Assembly (NCBI GenBank): GCA_005656395.1
Contig: SRSI01000053.1
Location: forward strand, 1 to 64,000
Length of the DNA stretch: 64,000 bases
Direction of reading: 5' to 3'
Source of the DNA: Strongyloides papillosus
Taxonomy: Eukaryota > Nematoda > Chromadorea > Rhabditida > Strongyloididae
Both the position numbers and the translations under genes were made by a program. The first letter of the stretch is position 1, and each line of letters begins with the position of its first letter. Below the pieces are notes generated by a model. The model did not search any database. It was not told where the DNA came from and saw only the letters and a list, made by a program, of their open reading frames with translations. Of this stretch, positions 46,624-58,494 are shown one piece after another.

Positions 46624-47618
46624 TGCTATTTATATAAATATATTTAATTAATTAACATATAAAAAAGAAAATATTAGAAAATGTTAATTTATTACATTCT
46701 AGGGGGGATATAACAGAAAAATATTTTTATTTTTAATTTCTTAAGTAGAACTTTAGAAAGTATATTTTCATACATTAGCAATGATGTAATAACATAAATA
46801 CTCGTTCTAATCAACTTTGCTTTGGGGGAGGACATAACGGAAAAGTACCGTTTATAAGTTTTGATAAAATAAATGGGATAATTAAAAAAGATTTATAATT
46901 GACAATAACCATAAATAGAGACGTCTTAATGTACAGAATTGATATGATGAGGAGAGTAAGTGCAAAAATAAGTATTGATGAAAGAAAGAAGTAATAAAAA
47001 TAGAAAATATATCATTTTTTTATTATTTTACATTTAATGAGACAATTGCTAATAGAAGATAAAAGTACACCTTTGAAGTATACATTAATATCCACCTGAA
47101 AGACAAAAAGCAAACTTTAATAAATCTCCTTTTTATTTTAAGTAGCAAACTTCATCATCATTGGTTAAAAAGAAAACAAGGTATATAAATTAAAATGATA
47201 TAATTTTGAAGAAAACCATTATAAAATATCTCTTAACTATAAATACTTACAATTTTCCTGATAAAATTTTCTTCCCTTTATATTATCTTTTTTGTGCTAT
47301 ATATTTCATTGTGATAATAAAGAAAAGTAATGAGAAATGTGATTAAGGTATATAATATTATGTTTTAATTTTATGAGTTTTCAATAAGTATGTTAAAAAG
47401 AATGAAGAGGAAAATTAGAAGAAGGCACTAAAATAATGAGTTATTTATTAAGGTAATTAAAAGGCCAATATTTTTAGTTGTTTTAATTTATATACTTAAA
47501 GATTAAATATGATATTGGACAAAGTATTATGATAAAGAAAATTATAATATATATTCAATGGTGTTTTGTATTTATTGAAAAATAGTATCACATTAGTACA
47601 AACTGCTTCTTATATTAA
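46624..47618. other. Intergenic, nothing recognised
   Basis: A+T-rich. A ggaggacataacggaaaagt word near 46,828 resembles, in complement, cttttccgtcatgccctcc near 46,163 inside the foldback loop. Nothing else seen. Confidence 0.35.
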
Positions 47619-49123
47619 TTATTTGTTATGAAGTGGAGTTTCCATAGGTTTAACATAATGACCTGTTAATAATTTATTATTAATAATAATTAAAGATTTT
47701 TTTGTATGATTACCTAATTTTAAATTAATACCCGGAACAAATGGATTAATTTCACTATCTCTTGGAACATATGAACTCTTATATACGACTTCATTATTTT
47801 TTATTAGTAAATCAAATCCATTAATTTCTGTTTCATTTCCTTGAAGTCTGTAATATAAAGAAACATTAATAAATAATATATTATCATAATAAATTACTTT
47901 TTTTCCATGTCTAAAACATCAAGCATATGATTAAGAATACGGTATTTCATTTCGAAGTCATCTTGACTACTTGGTGTTAATGACGGTGACGCATTAACCT
48001 CTAACAGCCATGCCTTTAAATTTTCATCCAAAAGAATATCATAACCATACAATTCAAAACAGTGTTTATCTTGGATCATTAGTTGTTGAACTGACCTGAG
48101 GGACGTTATAATAATATTACCAATATCATTTTTTATTTTTGTTACCTCATCAATACCATGAAGAGCCATTAAATAACGGAATAGCTTTTTCAAAGACCAT
48201 TTTAAACCTCTTTCAGGATCAAAATCACCGGCCGTCTTTGCTATAGCTACATTTGTTAAGTGAACATAGGCATTCTCGTGACTTGATAAATCATATTTTG
48301 AATGGCTGAATCTAGCAAAACCTTCTCTATGAACCCATACTGTTAGGGGACGAAACTAAAGATAATATTTTAAATATTGCATATATCTTACTTACCGTTC
48401 TAACGAGAACATAAAGACGAATGTCAAATTTTTTTCCTCCAATTAAATAGGGATGCTTAATGTACATCTGTGTTACATATGGTAATGCTTCTGAATCGGA
48501 TGCATAATCTCTCTGAAATAAATAAACTTTTGTGTCTATTGAAAAAATTGAAAACTCACCTTTTTCCATTCAGTAATTTCTTTTAACTTTTTAAATAAAA
48601 ATATACCTTTACCTTGTGCACCAGCAACAGGTTTCATAATCCAAATAGTACCGCTGTCATATTTCTTAAATTCTTCTACAAATATATGCCATTCTGATGG
48701 CAATACATAACTTTGGGGTACAAAATTTAAACATTTCTCAAGTTCAGGTATCTTTCTAGCTTTTTTTAAATTTTTTATTAAATTATCTTTTCTTGTCAAT
48801 TCATAATCATTCCTAAAATGGCATACCAATTGATTATCTTTAAATTTATGTTTATCAAAGTTTGTATTCATCCATTCCCTATTGACCCAATAAAAATTCC
48901 ATGAGTCATTTTGAACTGGGTAAAAATTTTTTCGATTCACAAGTACTTCATATATTGTATTCGATAAAGCACATTTCCAGTATATTTTGCCATCTCTAAA
49001 TTTTTTCATAATTATAGTAATTTGAAGAAAAAAATTTACTTACTTAATTTCATTTATTTTATCATTGCCAGATAAACTTAATTTCATTGATTTACTATTA
49101 TTGGTGGATGCCTTAGAAAACAT
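47619..49123 (-). CDS. Tubulin tyrosine ligase-like protein (TTLL9-like), five exons
   Basis: An ATP-grasp-fold enzyme that ligates amino acids (probably glutamate) to tubulin tails, typically in cilia. Exons 49123-49044, 48995-48560, 48512-48396, 48355-47898 and 47847-47619 join in frame to 439 residues; introns are 40-50 bp. Recognisable TTL motifs in order: FVPQSYVLPSEWHIF, WIMKPVAGAQGKGIFLFK (nucleotide-binding loop), IGGKKFDIRLYVLV, HLTNVAIAK, YGYDILLDENLKAWLLEVNA (catalytic Glu and Asn) and SPSLTPSSQDDFEMKYRIL. The order and the end of the domain resemble TTLL9 most, by recollection of the family; TTLL1 is the alternative. N-terminus short. The gene looks intact. Confidence 0.88.
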
Positions 49124-49810
49124 TCTTAAAAATATACATGTAAAAAGGTAAAATTAAAACTTTTTATCTTATATTCCTTATTTTTACAGCTGATTTAAAT
49201 TTTAACTTCAAATTACATGGTTCATTTATACTATATTTACTCTTTATGCTTTTACTTCATTCTAAAATCAAATCTTTAAGAAAATATAGTGTAGTTTGAT
49301 GAAAATTTTATCTTTTATTTAGTTTAATAATATATGTATATTTCTTTGAAATTAATTTATTGTATTTTAATTTTAGACTTTAGTTTATTATTACACAAAA
49401 TTTAGCTTTGATAAATAATGCCGTTTGATAAAAGAAACATCATTTAATATAATTTTTTTGTTTCTCCTCTTATCATAATATATTACAAAGTATTCCGACA
49501 AATCAATTAATTATTATTTAATTTTTTCAACTTTGAAATTATAATTATACAAATTTTTACACTCTTTTATTTAAATGCTTAAAAGATATTATAGAAAATA
49601 ATATTTTAAAACACTATTAATGATAATAAAATTGGTTTCACACTACAAAAATATCTGTTTCTTAGAAATGACAAATATCTAACAAAACAAGAAGTGTACG
49701 GTAACAAAAAAAGAAGCATAAAATTTCATATAAATTTTATTGTTTTAGTTTTATTATCTTGTTAATTATTTGGAAAAGTTTTAACCTATAAAATCTTTTA
49801 CATATATATA
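49124..49810. other. Intergenic between TTLL and phosphatase genes
   Basis: Both flanking genes are on the minus strand. A+T-rich, no gene or structured element recognised. Confidence 0.35.
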
Positions 49811-51055
49811 TTAAGTATTATTCTGTTGTTTAAAACAATTATCTTTAATAATTTTTTGTTGTTTCCTTATTAATGGATCCTTTTCTTTCTCTATTTTTGG
49901 ACATTTTATGGATATAGGAATAATGGAAGTTTTAGTAATATATACAACTCCAGCCAAATTTTTCATATCTTCATCATAATCACTGGCACTAAAAACTGTT
50001 ATAAGTTTACCATTATTAAACAATGCAAAACCAATTGGACAAACTTGATGACCCCTGATAATTAAATCTAAATTGAGTCGGGAACAAAAACTATCTAAAG
50101 CATTATTGCCAAACTTTATTGAGACACCACGATTGTTGTTAAATGTTACATCAGTTATCGTATCATCAGGATCAGCCCATAATAAATCACATGCTATACC
50201 AGTAACACTCGTCAATGGTCTACTGATATTTCTTATACAATCAAGAGTAACTATTTCATCCGACATCCCACCATGCATACACAATATTTTTCCACCAATA
50301 CAACCTGCTAATGGTAGATATCGAAAAATATCATTATACCTCATATATACATCCTCACCGAGGCATTCATCATCAAATCGTTCACTTAACTCCTCATAAA
50401 AACCATAAACTTTATTGATATGTTGTAATTCATGATTCCCACGTAAAAGGTGGACTTTATCTTTATATTTTAACTTTAGAAGAAATAATAAATTTATAAC
50501 TTCTATTGAATTATTTCCCCTATCAACATAATCACCCAAAAAAATATATTTCTGTTTCGCTGGCATTCCAAATTTTTTAAATATCCTCAGTAAATCAACT
50601 AACTGCCCATGAATATCACCACAAACAATTATAGGACCATCAGTTTCAACAAGTGTATTAATTGACTTAAAAACATCAATCATTTGTGATAAAATAAAAT
50701 CAATCTCATCGTAATAATAGAAAACAGCCAATTCTCTATTCCAGTTCATGTGTCTTTCAATTAATTTATCAACATTCTTGTGGCAAGCTTCTTTACATGT
50801 GTTCGGATTATACTTTTGTATCTTTAACAGTCTTAACGTTTCTTTCTCCATTTCAATGGCTTCCCTTTCCTCTTTAGTAAAAACTCTTTTCGTTTTATTA
50901 TTATCATTACAATTATTTACACCACTCATCTGTGGAGAATCCATATTTTCATTTTCACTTCTATTTGTTTTACTATCAAATATTTTTGATATTATAGCAC
51001 CAAAACCTTTTCTTTCCGATGCTGTTTTGTCATTTTCATCATATTTTTCACCCAT
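49811..51055 (-). CDS. PP1-like serine/threonine phosphatase with N-terminal extension
   Basis: A metallophosphatase of the PPP family: 414 residues in a single exon. All catalytic signatures are present: GDIHGQ (146-151), GDYVDRG (174-180), GNHE (206-209), HGG (261-263) and RGHQ (334-337), giving metal ligands D147, H149, D175, N207, H261 and H336. About 100 polar, Asn/Lys-rich residues precede the catalytic core. The otherwise near-invariant late motif (SAPNYCGEFDN type in PP1) is changed to SASDYDEDMKN, which alters the loop above the active site and probably toxin/inhibitor binding. Divergent, single-exon PP1 relatives are typical of nematodes, many germline- or sperm-expressed; that role is inference here. 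Confidence 0.9.
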   Translation of the reverse strand: MGEKYDENDKTASERKGFGAIISKIFDSKTNRSENENMDSPQMSGVNNCNDNNKTKRVFTKEEREAIEMEKETLRLLKIQKYNPNTCKEACHKNVDKLIERHMNWNRELAVFYYYDEIDFILSQMIDVFKSINTLVETDGPIIVCGDIHGQLVDLLRIFKKFGMPAKQKYIFLGDYVDRGNNSIEVINLLFLLKLKYKDKVHLLRGNHELQHINKVYGFYEELSERFDDECLGEDVYMRYNDIFRYLPLAGCIGGKILCMHGGMSDEIVTLDCIRNISRPLTSVTGIACDLLWADPDDTITDVTFNNNRGVSIKFGNNALDSFCSRLNLDLIIRGHQVCPIGFALFNNGKLITVFSASDYDEDMKNLAGVVYITKTSIIPISIKCPKIEKEKDPLIRKQQKIIKDNCFKQQNNT

Positions 51056-51454
51056 TACATGAAATTATCCTTGATTATCCTTTACAATGTAGAATATAAT
51101 GGTGAAGAGGAAAGGGCTTTAGAATTTTTAGATTCCAACCAAATGTACAACTTTTACTTATAACCATTTTTATATTCATAATTATCATATTTCATCAATA
51201 AAATTTAAATTTATATTAGATAAAAATATTGGAATGTTCAAATTTTGATTTAACAAAGAGGAGTGGTAAAAGAATATTTTCGATAAGATGATTATCAAAA
51301 AGTATTTATATAAAAATTTAAGAGATTAGAATCTTAAAACAATTGTATATCAAAATAATATAAAAATGCAACATATTCGTTTGTTGCATAAATTCTGATA
51401 TTTTTCAATGTAATATTCTATAATTAAAAAATTATGATTGAAAGTGATATAGAA
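51056..51454. other. Upstream region of the phosphatase gene
   Basis: A+T-rich DNA, presumably including the phosphatase promoter; nothing else recognised. Confidence 0.35.
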
Positions 51455-52063
51455 TTAGGTTATCATAATAATTTGATAGTACAATTTCTTAATTTTTGAT
51501 TTTCATGATAACAATTTTTTATATCATCTGAGTGTAATTTTCCTTTGCTAAAACATGTATGGATTTTTGAGTCATTTTTGATACTGTATGTTCTACGAGT
51601 TTCAAGTAAAACACAACGCAACTAAAGCTAATAAGAATTTAAACAAAGCATTGGAGAAGGGTTAATAAATGATGATATAGTGTAAAGATTGTTTTCAAAG
51701 TTTGGCATGGAGAAGCAAACCTTGAAGATGAAACAAACACATGTAAGTCTTCTGTTTCTTACGAAAAATTTTTAAAATCCAACAACGTGAAATAAATTTT
51801 TATGACCTCCTATGTAACATGGTATTAGAAAGTAAACAAGAAAATATAGAAAAAATGCTAAAGTAAATATTACCGTTTTCTTAAATACTTCATCAGAAAA
51901 GACAAAAAATTTTTGCGTTTAGAATCAATAAGATACCTAATAAATGGAGAAAAATTGTAAATAATAATAGACAATGTGTTGCAAATTAAATTAATTTGTT
52001 ATCGAAATTATAATGTTTTAATTTTTTATTAAAAAAATGACACAAATTATAATACAACCTAAT
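51455..52063 (+). mobile_element. Deleted mariner relic
   Basis: Ends carry TTAGGTTATCATAATAATTT at the left and TTAGGTTGTATTATAATTTG (reverse complement) at the right. Between them are mariner-like fragments: NLNKALEKG, then RLFSKFGMEK near 51,640-51,715, and a C-terminal-like end near 51,910-51,980. It resembles the relic in the inverted-repeat arms. About 610 bp remain; heavily deleted with stops. Confidence 0.65.
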
Positions 52064-52496
52064 AAAATTTTGATCAAAAGATAATATCACAAAAATTAAA
52101 TCTTGTAGGAAAAAGAATATACAATTAATGTACTTTTTATGAATGATTTTTTGGTTTTGTAATAATTCTATGTAACATTTTATTGTATTTGATAGATCAA
52201 AATAAATGGTTTTTTTTCTAATTTTCATAAAAATTGCTCTTGCCTCTAGTTTCGTAAATAATAATTATTAAGCAACAAAAATGGAAGGAGATTAATCTGA
52301 TGATGTTCAATAAAGATAACATATATTTTTTAAGAAATAATAAAAAAAATTAACTAATATAAATCGTTGTATGCCTAATTTAGTTACACATTTTTATATT
52401 TAACCAAAAAAATAGTTTAAATTTTATATAAATATAGATCTTTTTAATTTGATATATACTTTAATTTTCATAAAATAAGAAGGTACTATTATTAAC
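52064..52496. other. Intergenic, nothing recognised
   Basis: A+T-rich DNA upstream of the sulfotransferase-like gene. Confidence 0.35.
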
Positions 52497-53498
52497 ATGT
52501 TATGCTTAAAAAGAAGAAAAACTATAATTGAGTGCTTGAAAGTGTACATTATTTATTGTTCCTTATTTTTTATTGCCTTAGTTATATATCAAGGAAAGTT
52601 TTACTACACAGATTAAATATTTAATTAATTGTTACCCTAACACTCTAAATTTTTATTTATTTTAGATTTTTTTTTAAATCCACTCTTATTTAATATCGGT
52701 GATGGAAAACTACGTAATATAAGAAATTTCAATGCAGATTATAGAGTGGCACCAAATAACAAATTGATATATTGTATGAATACTAAAAGTATGTGTACAG
52801 TAATGGAAGAGTTAATGTGTCTATTATATGATCCAATAGAATATTTAAAGAAAAATATTTCAATAACTGATAGGATGTATTCTTCTATGACTTGTAGAAA
52901 TCCACCAGCTGTTCTTAATAATAGAAATAAGTTAAGACATTTTATCAATTATCCAAATGACAAATCATATAACTATCATATTATTGTTAGAGATCCTATT
53001 GATAGATTTTTAAGTGGTTTTGTTGATAAGTGTATTCGTGAAAGGATTAAAGATAATAATAAAATGAAAAATTGTTTTGGTTGTGGTTATGATATTGAAT
53101 GTTTCATTAATGAGATATATAGGAGAGCCAAAATATTCCATGATACAGGTGAATTACATCCATATACGATGGAAGATTTTCACTTTATGCCCCAATCATG
53201 GAAATGCTATTTGAATGAGGAGAAAGAAAAGTATAAAATTTTTTATTATACTAATAAAACAAAATTATATAGTGATTTAGATGATTATTACAAAAATGTT
53301 GGGGTACCAAGTTATTTGAGAGAAAAAATTCAACGTGATTTAAGGAGTAACTTCACTGAACACAAGACTTTTGATTCTCCAATAAGAACTTTGTTTGAAG
53401 ATTTCTTAAGATATGACAAGGAGTTAACGAAAAAATTAGTTAATCTTTATTATACTGATTATGTCATGTTTAATTTTACAATCCCAAAATTAGATTAA
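52497..53498 (+). CDS. Carbohydrate sulfotransferase-like protein (Golgi type II)
   Basis: Predicted to transfer sulfate from PAPS to a glycan in the Golgi lumen. Exon 1 from the ATG at 52,497 encodes a Lys/Arg-rich start and one membrane anchor (VYIIYCSLFFIALVIY). The catalytic part (about 52,666-53,498) has a 5'-phosphosulfate-type loop, NKLIYCMNTKSMCTV, and a 3'-phosphate-type motif, IIVRDPIDRFLSGF, followed by a Cys-rich segment (CFGCGYDIECF), as in the nematode branch of the Sulfotransfer_2 family. The joint is uncertain: the good donor AAA|GTTTTA (52,598) and acceptor TTTTAG (52,664-52,665) leave the frame off by one across a run of nine T. A weaker donor, GTTCCT at 52,558, restores the frame. 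A one-base homopolymer error is an alternative. Confidence 0.75.
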
Positions 53499-55492
53499 AT
53501 AATATATGACCTTTCACTTTTTTATATCTATTATTATATAATTCTATTGTTTGTTTTTTTTAAAATTTATATAATATAAAAAGATAAAACATATGTTTTT
53601 CCAAATAAACATTCATATGTGTATTATCTATGACAATTATTTTTCTTTATCATTAACATTTCACCTCACTCCCCAAATTAATTTTTATTTTCATTTTATC
53701 AAAAAGATTGAAATTAATTATTATTCTAAGGTAAAAAAAATAGCGTTAAAATATTTGACATCTGTAAAGATATATCTTTTGTGAATCATACTTTTGACAT
53801 TTTAAAGTAGAAATATAAAAAATTTTGATGGCTTTTGAAAAATTGTATATGTTATCTAGAGAAAGAAAATGAAAAAAAAAGATAGCGTAGGTTTAAAAGG
53901 TGCAGTTGTTTATAACTTGGTATATAAGAAAGAATAAACTTTGTTAATTTTGCAAAATCTTTTTTCTTAATTCTTTCACCCCCTTCTTCATTACATCTTT
54001 GTTACTTTTATTCTTCTAAGATTTAACTAATATTAATCTTATTAAATTTCTACCTGTTGATAGTTAAAAAAATTTCGTTTTTCATTTTTTAAAAATTTCC
54101 TTTTTCTGAAATAATATTGAAAGTATGTCATAATTATTAAAGCTGTTAGCTAAGATTATTTCACAATCTTCCTGTACAGATATCCTTTTTACCAATATAA
54201 AAAAATATTGAATAGGTTAAAAAAAGTGTGTATTAATACTATGTACTAATTAGTTAGAAAATTTAATCTATATCATGATATTTACAATAGATAAAAAATT
54301 ATGCTAACAAATATACCTCACAGAAAAAAATCAATTTAAAAACTTTTTAATAGAATATTTAATTTTTATTATACTATATTTATTATATACATATTCTTTT
54401 CTACAAAAAAATTTAGAAAAAAAATGATGATGATGTCTTGTAGGAGATAGTCTCTAAGAATAATATGTATTATACATTGTTGCTGGAGAAGAAAATGATG
54501 ATGATAGAGAAATTGAAAGGAAGAAAAGATGATAAAATATACTATGGAGAAAAAATAAGTTTTATTATTTTGTGATGATATAGTTGTAACATTTGACAAA
54601 TATATTTCTTTAATCTCTTCTCATCTTAATAATGTTCCTTCTTAAAATTATATATCATAAAAATCATTTACAATATACTTATATATATGTATATATTATT
54701 ATATATATTAAATGTATTTATTAATTTTCTTATTATTGTTAGAACAATTGTTGATTTCAATTATGTTTTATTATCAATAATATATATATCTCCCCTTAAC
54801 TGTTGAAAAATTTCCTCTGTCCACTATGAAAATCTCTTATAATAAATATATTATTTATAGTTTTATCTATATATCTTTTCTTAAATGATCTATGAAGAAA
54901 AAAAGAAAGAGTTACAACCAGATATATATAATATATATTTAATAAATCAGAAGCAGACTTCTTGTTGTCTTTTATTAACAAAAATTATTTATATGACTTT
55001 TTAACTTACACCAATATATAAATATATAATATACATATATAAAATCTCATTCTTGTGGAGGTGGAAAAGTTGAGGAAAACAGAAAAATTTAATATTTTGT
55101 CAAGATATATACATATATTATTATAACGATTGGGAGAGGAGTATATAGAGGGGAAAAATAGAAGAGAGTGATTTGATATAGCTAGCGGTGGTGTTTTAAT
55201 TGCGTTCAGATTTATATATTATATAGAAAAATATAACCTCTTTTTCGAAAATTTTATCACTAATGTTACTATCATATTAACGTCTTTAGTTTTAAAATTG
55301 AGGTGTTCCAAAAATTTTTATAATAAGATTCTTTTTGACATCAATTTTTTTTAATTTTAAATAGAACTTTTTATAATAATTTTATGACACTTGATTTTAT
55401 TAAATTTGATTTTTTTTATTTTATCTTTTGATCTTTTTTTATTGAATTTAATTTTAATCTATTTTTAGATTTCTTTCTATTTTAAATAAATT
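53499..55492. other. Intergenic, low complexity
   Basis: A+T-rich with AT dinucleotide-like stretches (54,670-54,720 and 55,010-55,050). A T-rich AG acceptor at 55,462-55,468 precedes the ADF/cofilin ATG. No gene recognised. Confidence 0.4.
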
Positions 55493-56002
55493 ATGGCATC
55501 CGGAGTTAAAGTTGATTCATCAGTCAAAACTGCTTATGATGAACTTCATAATAAGCATATGCATTCATTTCTAATCTTTAGAATCAGTGATGATGATACT
55601 ACAATTATTGTTGAGAAGAAAGGAGGTAAAGGAGCTCCATATTCCGAGTTTGTAGATGTAAGTAGATAATTATTAATATCAAAAAAATATTCAAAATTAT
55701 ATTTTTAGTCAATGAAAGATTGTGTTGGAAATGGTAAAGAATGCCGATATGCAGCTGTAGATGTTGAGGTTACCGTCCAAAGACAAGGAGCTGAAGGTGC
55801 TTCAAAATTATCAAAAATAGTCTTTATTCAATTTTGTCCTGATGATGCTCCAGTAAGAAGACGTATGCTTTACGCCTCATCTGTTCGTGCTCTCAAAGCA
55901 ACACTTGGTCTTGAATCTCTTATGCAAGTTCAGGCTTCTGATCTCTCAGACATTGATGAGAAAGCTATAAAACATGAATTGATGTCAAGTCAACGTCTTT
56001 AA
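55493..56002 (+). CDS. unc-60: Actin-depolymerising factor/cofilin (UNC-60B-like)
   Basis: Binds and severs actin filaments in the cytoplasm and in muscle. Exons 55,493-55,657 and 55,709-56,002 (51-bp intron) give 152 residues, the length of C. elegans UNC-60B as I recall it, with closely similar sequence: MASGVKVDSSVKTAYDELHN at the start, GKECRYAAVDVEVTVQRQGA in the middle and APVRRRMLYASSVRALKA in the actin-binding helix, ending in MSSQRL. In C. elegans the locus also makes an UNC-60A form from a shared first Met exon; here the Met is in the same exon as the following codons and no A-type exons are visible in the flanks. Confidence 0.93.
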
Positions 56003-57689
56003 ATATTTAAAGATAAGAATGAAAAAAAGTCAAAAGAAATTATTCTTTATTATATTTTTTATCTACTCATAACATGAAAACTATAAATTGAGACACGGGC
56101 TTTTGGTTTTTGACTTGAAAGATCCTATAAAAAAATTTTTATGCAGTGCCATTAAATGCCTTAATTTTTTTTCTACATTTTGTATTTTTGGTCCATCCAA
56201 TATATCCAAATAATATGTAATATTTAAGAAAAATATATATAATTGATGTCTTTTAAAGATATATAATATTAAACTAAATTTTAGTCCTTCTTTTATTATT
56301 ATATATTTTAAAAATAACGTTAATAAATTAAATATTTTATCCTTAAAAATTTTTCCTTGCTTTTACTTTGGTATTTTTACAATATCAATTTATAAATATT
56401 TTTCCTTTTGATTTTTTTAAATTATTCTTGTTGTTGTTTACTTTACCGGAAAAGGGATATCAAAATGGAGGAAAAGGGTAGTAAATTTCTCTACATGAGG
56501 TTGTCTTCAGTTTTAATATTTCTTTAAAATAGTTTGTGAAAAAATATAATAAAAATATGAGATAATAATAAATTTATAATGTATGACCATATTCATGTCA
56601 GTCTTTTTTTTCTATATACCTAGATTTCTTTTAATAGTTAATGATTGAGTAAGGATAAAAAATTTGACCTACTGGTATTTTTATATGGACCTAGGCATAT
56701 TTTTTCTACTTTTATCGTACTAAAATAACATTTTATTTAAATAATGTATAAGAAAATAACCTTTTTTTATACTTAATTCATGATGTATTAAGTAATTTAT
56801 TTGAGGAAGTAATTTTTTAATGAATGTAATGTTCTTTAAGCATTTCATATATGTCTATTATTTATTTTATGGCATTTTTTCGTATAAAATGGGAGCAATT
56901 GTTTATAAAAATTATTTATTTTATAGGAGCATTAAGAGAGTATAATACTATAAAAAAATTTTTATTATCCCATAGCTATTATTATTAGAATTATTATAAA
57001 GATTATTGATATTTTAAAAAATATATCAAATAACATACTACTATGATATCTTAGATAATTAAAAATAAATAGAAGAGTATAATATTCTACGTTATGACAA
57101 TTATTATCACATCATTCTCAACTACGTCCTCAACAACAATATATATAACTCCTTTTGTTGTCTGGGTTTTAGAACATAACACATAGAGATTTATTGGGTA
57201 TGCTTTAAATTTAATTTAACTATCTCTTCCTCTTTCAAAATATCCAGGGACAACAATCGATTCATGATAAAAATTGTCCTTATTTTCTTTCTTTAGAATA
57301 TTTTAATATTACACAATATATAAAATATATATCTCTATCTCAATAGGAACTCTTCCATCCATTATTACTATTTTTGAATAAACATTTAAATTGTACATTT
57401 CTATTTTTCATCTTTCTATAACAACCCTATTTCTATCAATTCTTTATATTAACATACAATTTTTTATCACATATGTTTATATCAACTACTTTTACGTCAT
57501 TACCATACATAGAAGTTTATCCATGTAAATGCATATAAAACTAATTATCATTTATAGACCATATATATAACATATACATATAATTTATTTAAAAGAAGGT
57601 AGGGATAAACTTTATTTTTTTTCTTTCCTTCTAATTAAAACCACCCATTTGTAAATGAAAAAGTAGGGAGTAACTTATAGAGGAGCAGC
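56003..57689. other. Intergenic, nothing recognised
   Basis: A+T-rich DNA downstream of the cofilin gene; no gene or repeat recognised. Confidence 0.35.
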
Positions 57690-58494
57690 ATGAAAAATCC
57701 TTCAGTAACCAGTTTAACCATTAGACGGCCTAGTGCACTCAAGAAGCAGATACCAATCTCAAGCATCCGGTCTTCAGGAAAACTTCCTGGTCCATTTTCA
57801 ACAAATATGAGACTTAAGGTGAGATTTCCACACCATTTTTCTTCAACAAATTATTTAATTTATTATTTTTTTTAAGAGTATCGAACATATAGGACTTAAT
57901 CTTGGGGCTGTAGACTTATCCACGGAACCTTTAATCACAGATTTAACAAAATATACACAAGAAGAATTGTCGGAATATAGGGCAGTTTTCAATATGTTTG
58001 ATGCAGGTATATTTAATTTTTTATTTTATTTAATTTTTGTACATATTTATATGTAATATTTATTAATATTTTTAATTTATTTTTTAGATCGTTCTGGAGC
58101 TATTGGCTTAGATGAGTTGGAAAAAGCTGTAAGGGATTTGGGTTTAGACCCAACAGTTGAGGATTTGAAAAAGATAATCGAAGAGGTAGATAAACGTGGC
58201 AACCAACAAATAGATTTTGATGAATTTTGTGAATTCATGGGTAAATTATCACACAAACAAAAAAGTTGGAATGACTTTATAAAAGAATGTTTCCAAGCTT
58301 TTGATGTCAGCGAGAGTGGTGGCATAACAAAAAAAGATTTCCATTATATAATGAAAGAATTCGGTGGAATACAAGACCATCAGTTAATTGATTCGATATT
58401 TAAGGAATATGACATCGATGGTGATAGAGTACTGGATTACGATGAATTTGTCTTTTTATGTAAAAATTATTTAACGGAAGAAGATATTGCCTAA
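57690..58494 (+). CDS. Calmodulin-like four-EF-hand protein
   Basis: A calcium-binding regulatory protein. Exons 57,690-57,818, 57,877-58,006 and 58,088-58,494 join in frame to 221 residues. A basic N-terminal extension of about 70 residues precedes four EF hands with loops at 85-96 (DADRSGAIGLDE), 121-132 (DKRGNQQIDFDE), 159-170 (DVSESGGITKKD) and 195-206 (DIDGDRVLDYDE). Loops 1 and 4 have the full set of acidic ligands; loop 2 has Arg at position 3; loop 3 ends in Asp instead of Glu, so calcium binding there may be weak or Mg-tuned. Longer than calmodulin (149), so a calmodulin-like (cal-type) protein; the exact orthologue is not clear. Confidence 0.88.

Noticed and set aside
50073..51062. 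Plus-strand frames over the phosphatase gene
   Set aside because: Antisense shadows of the PP1-like coding sequence.
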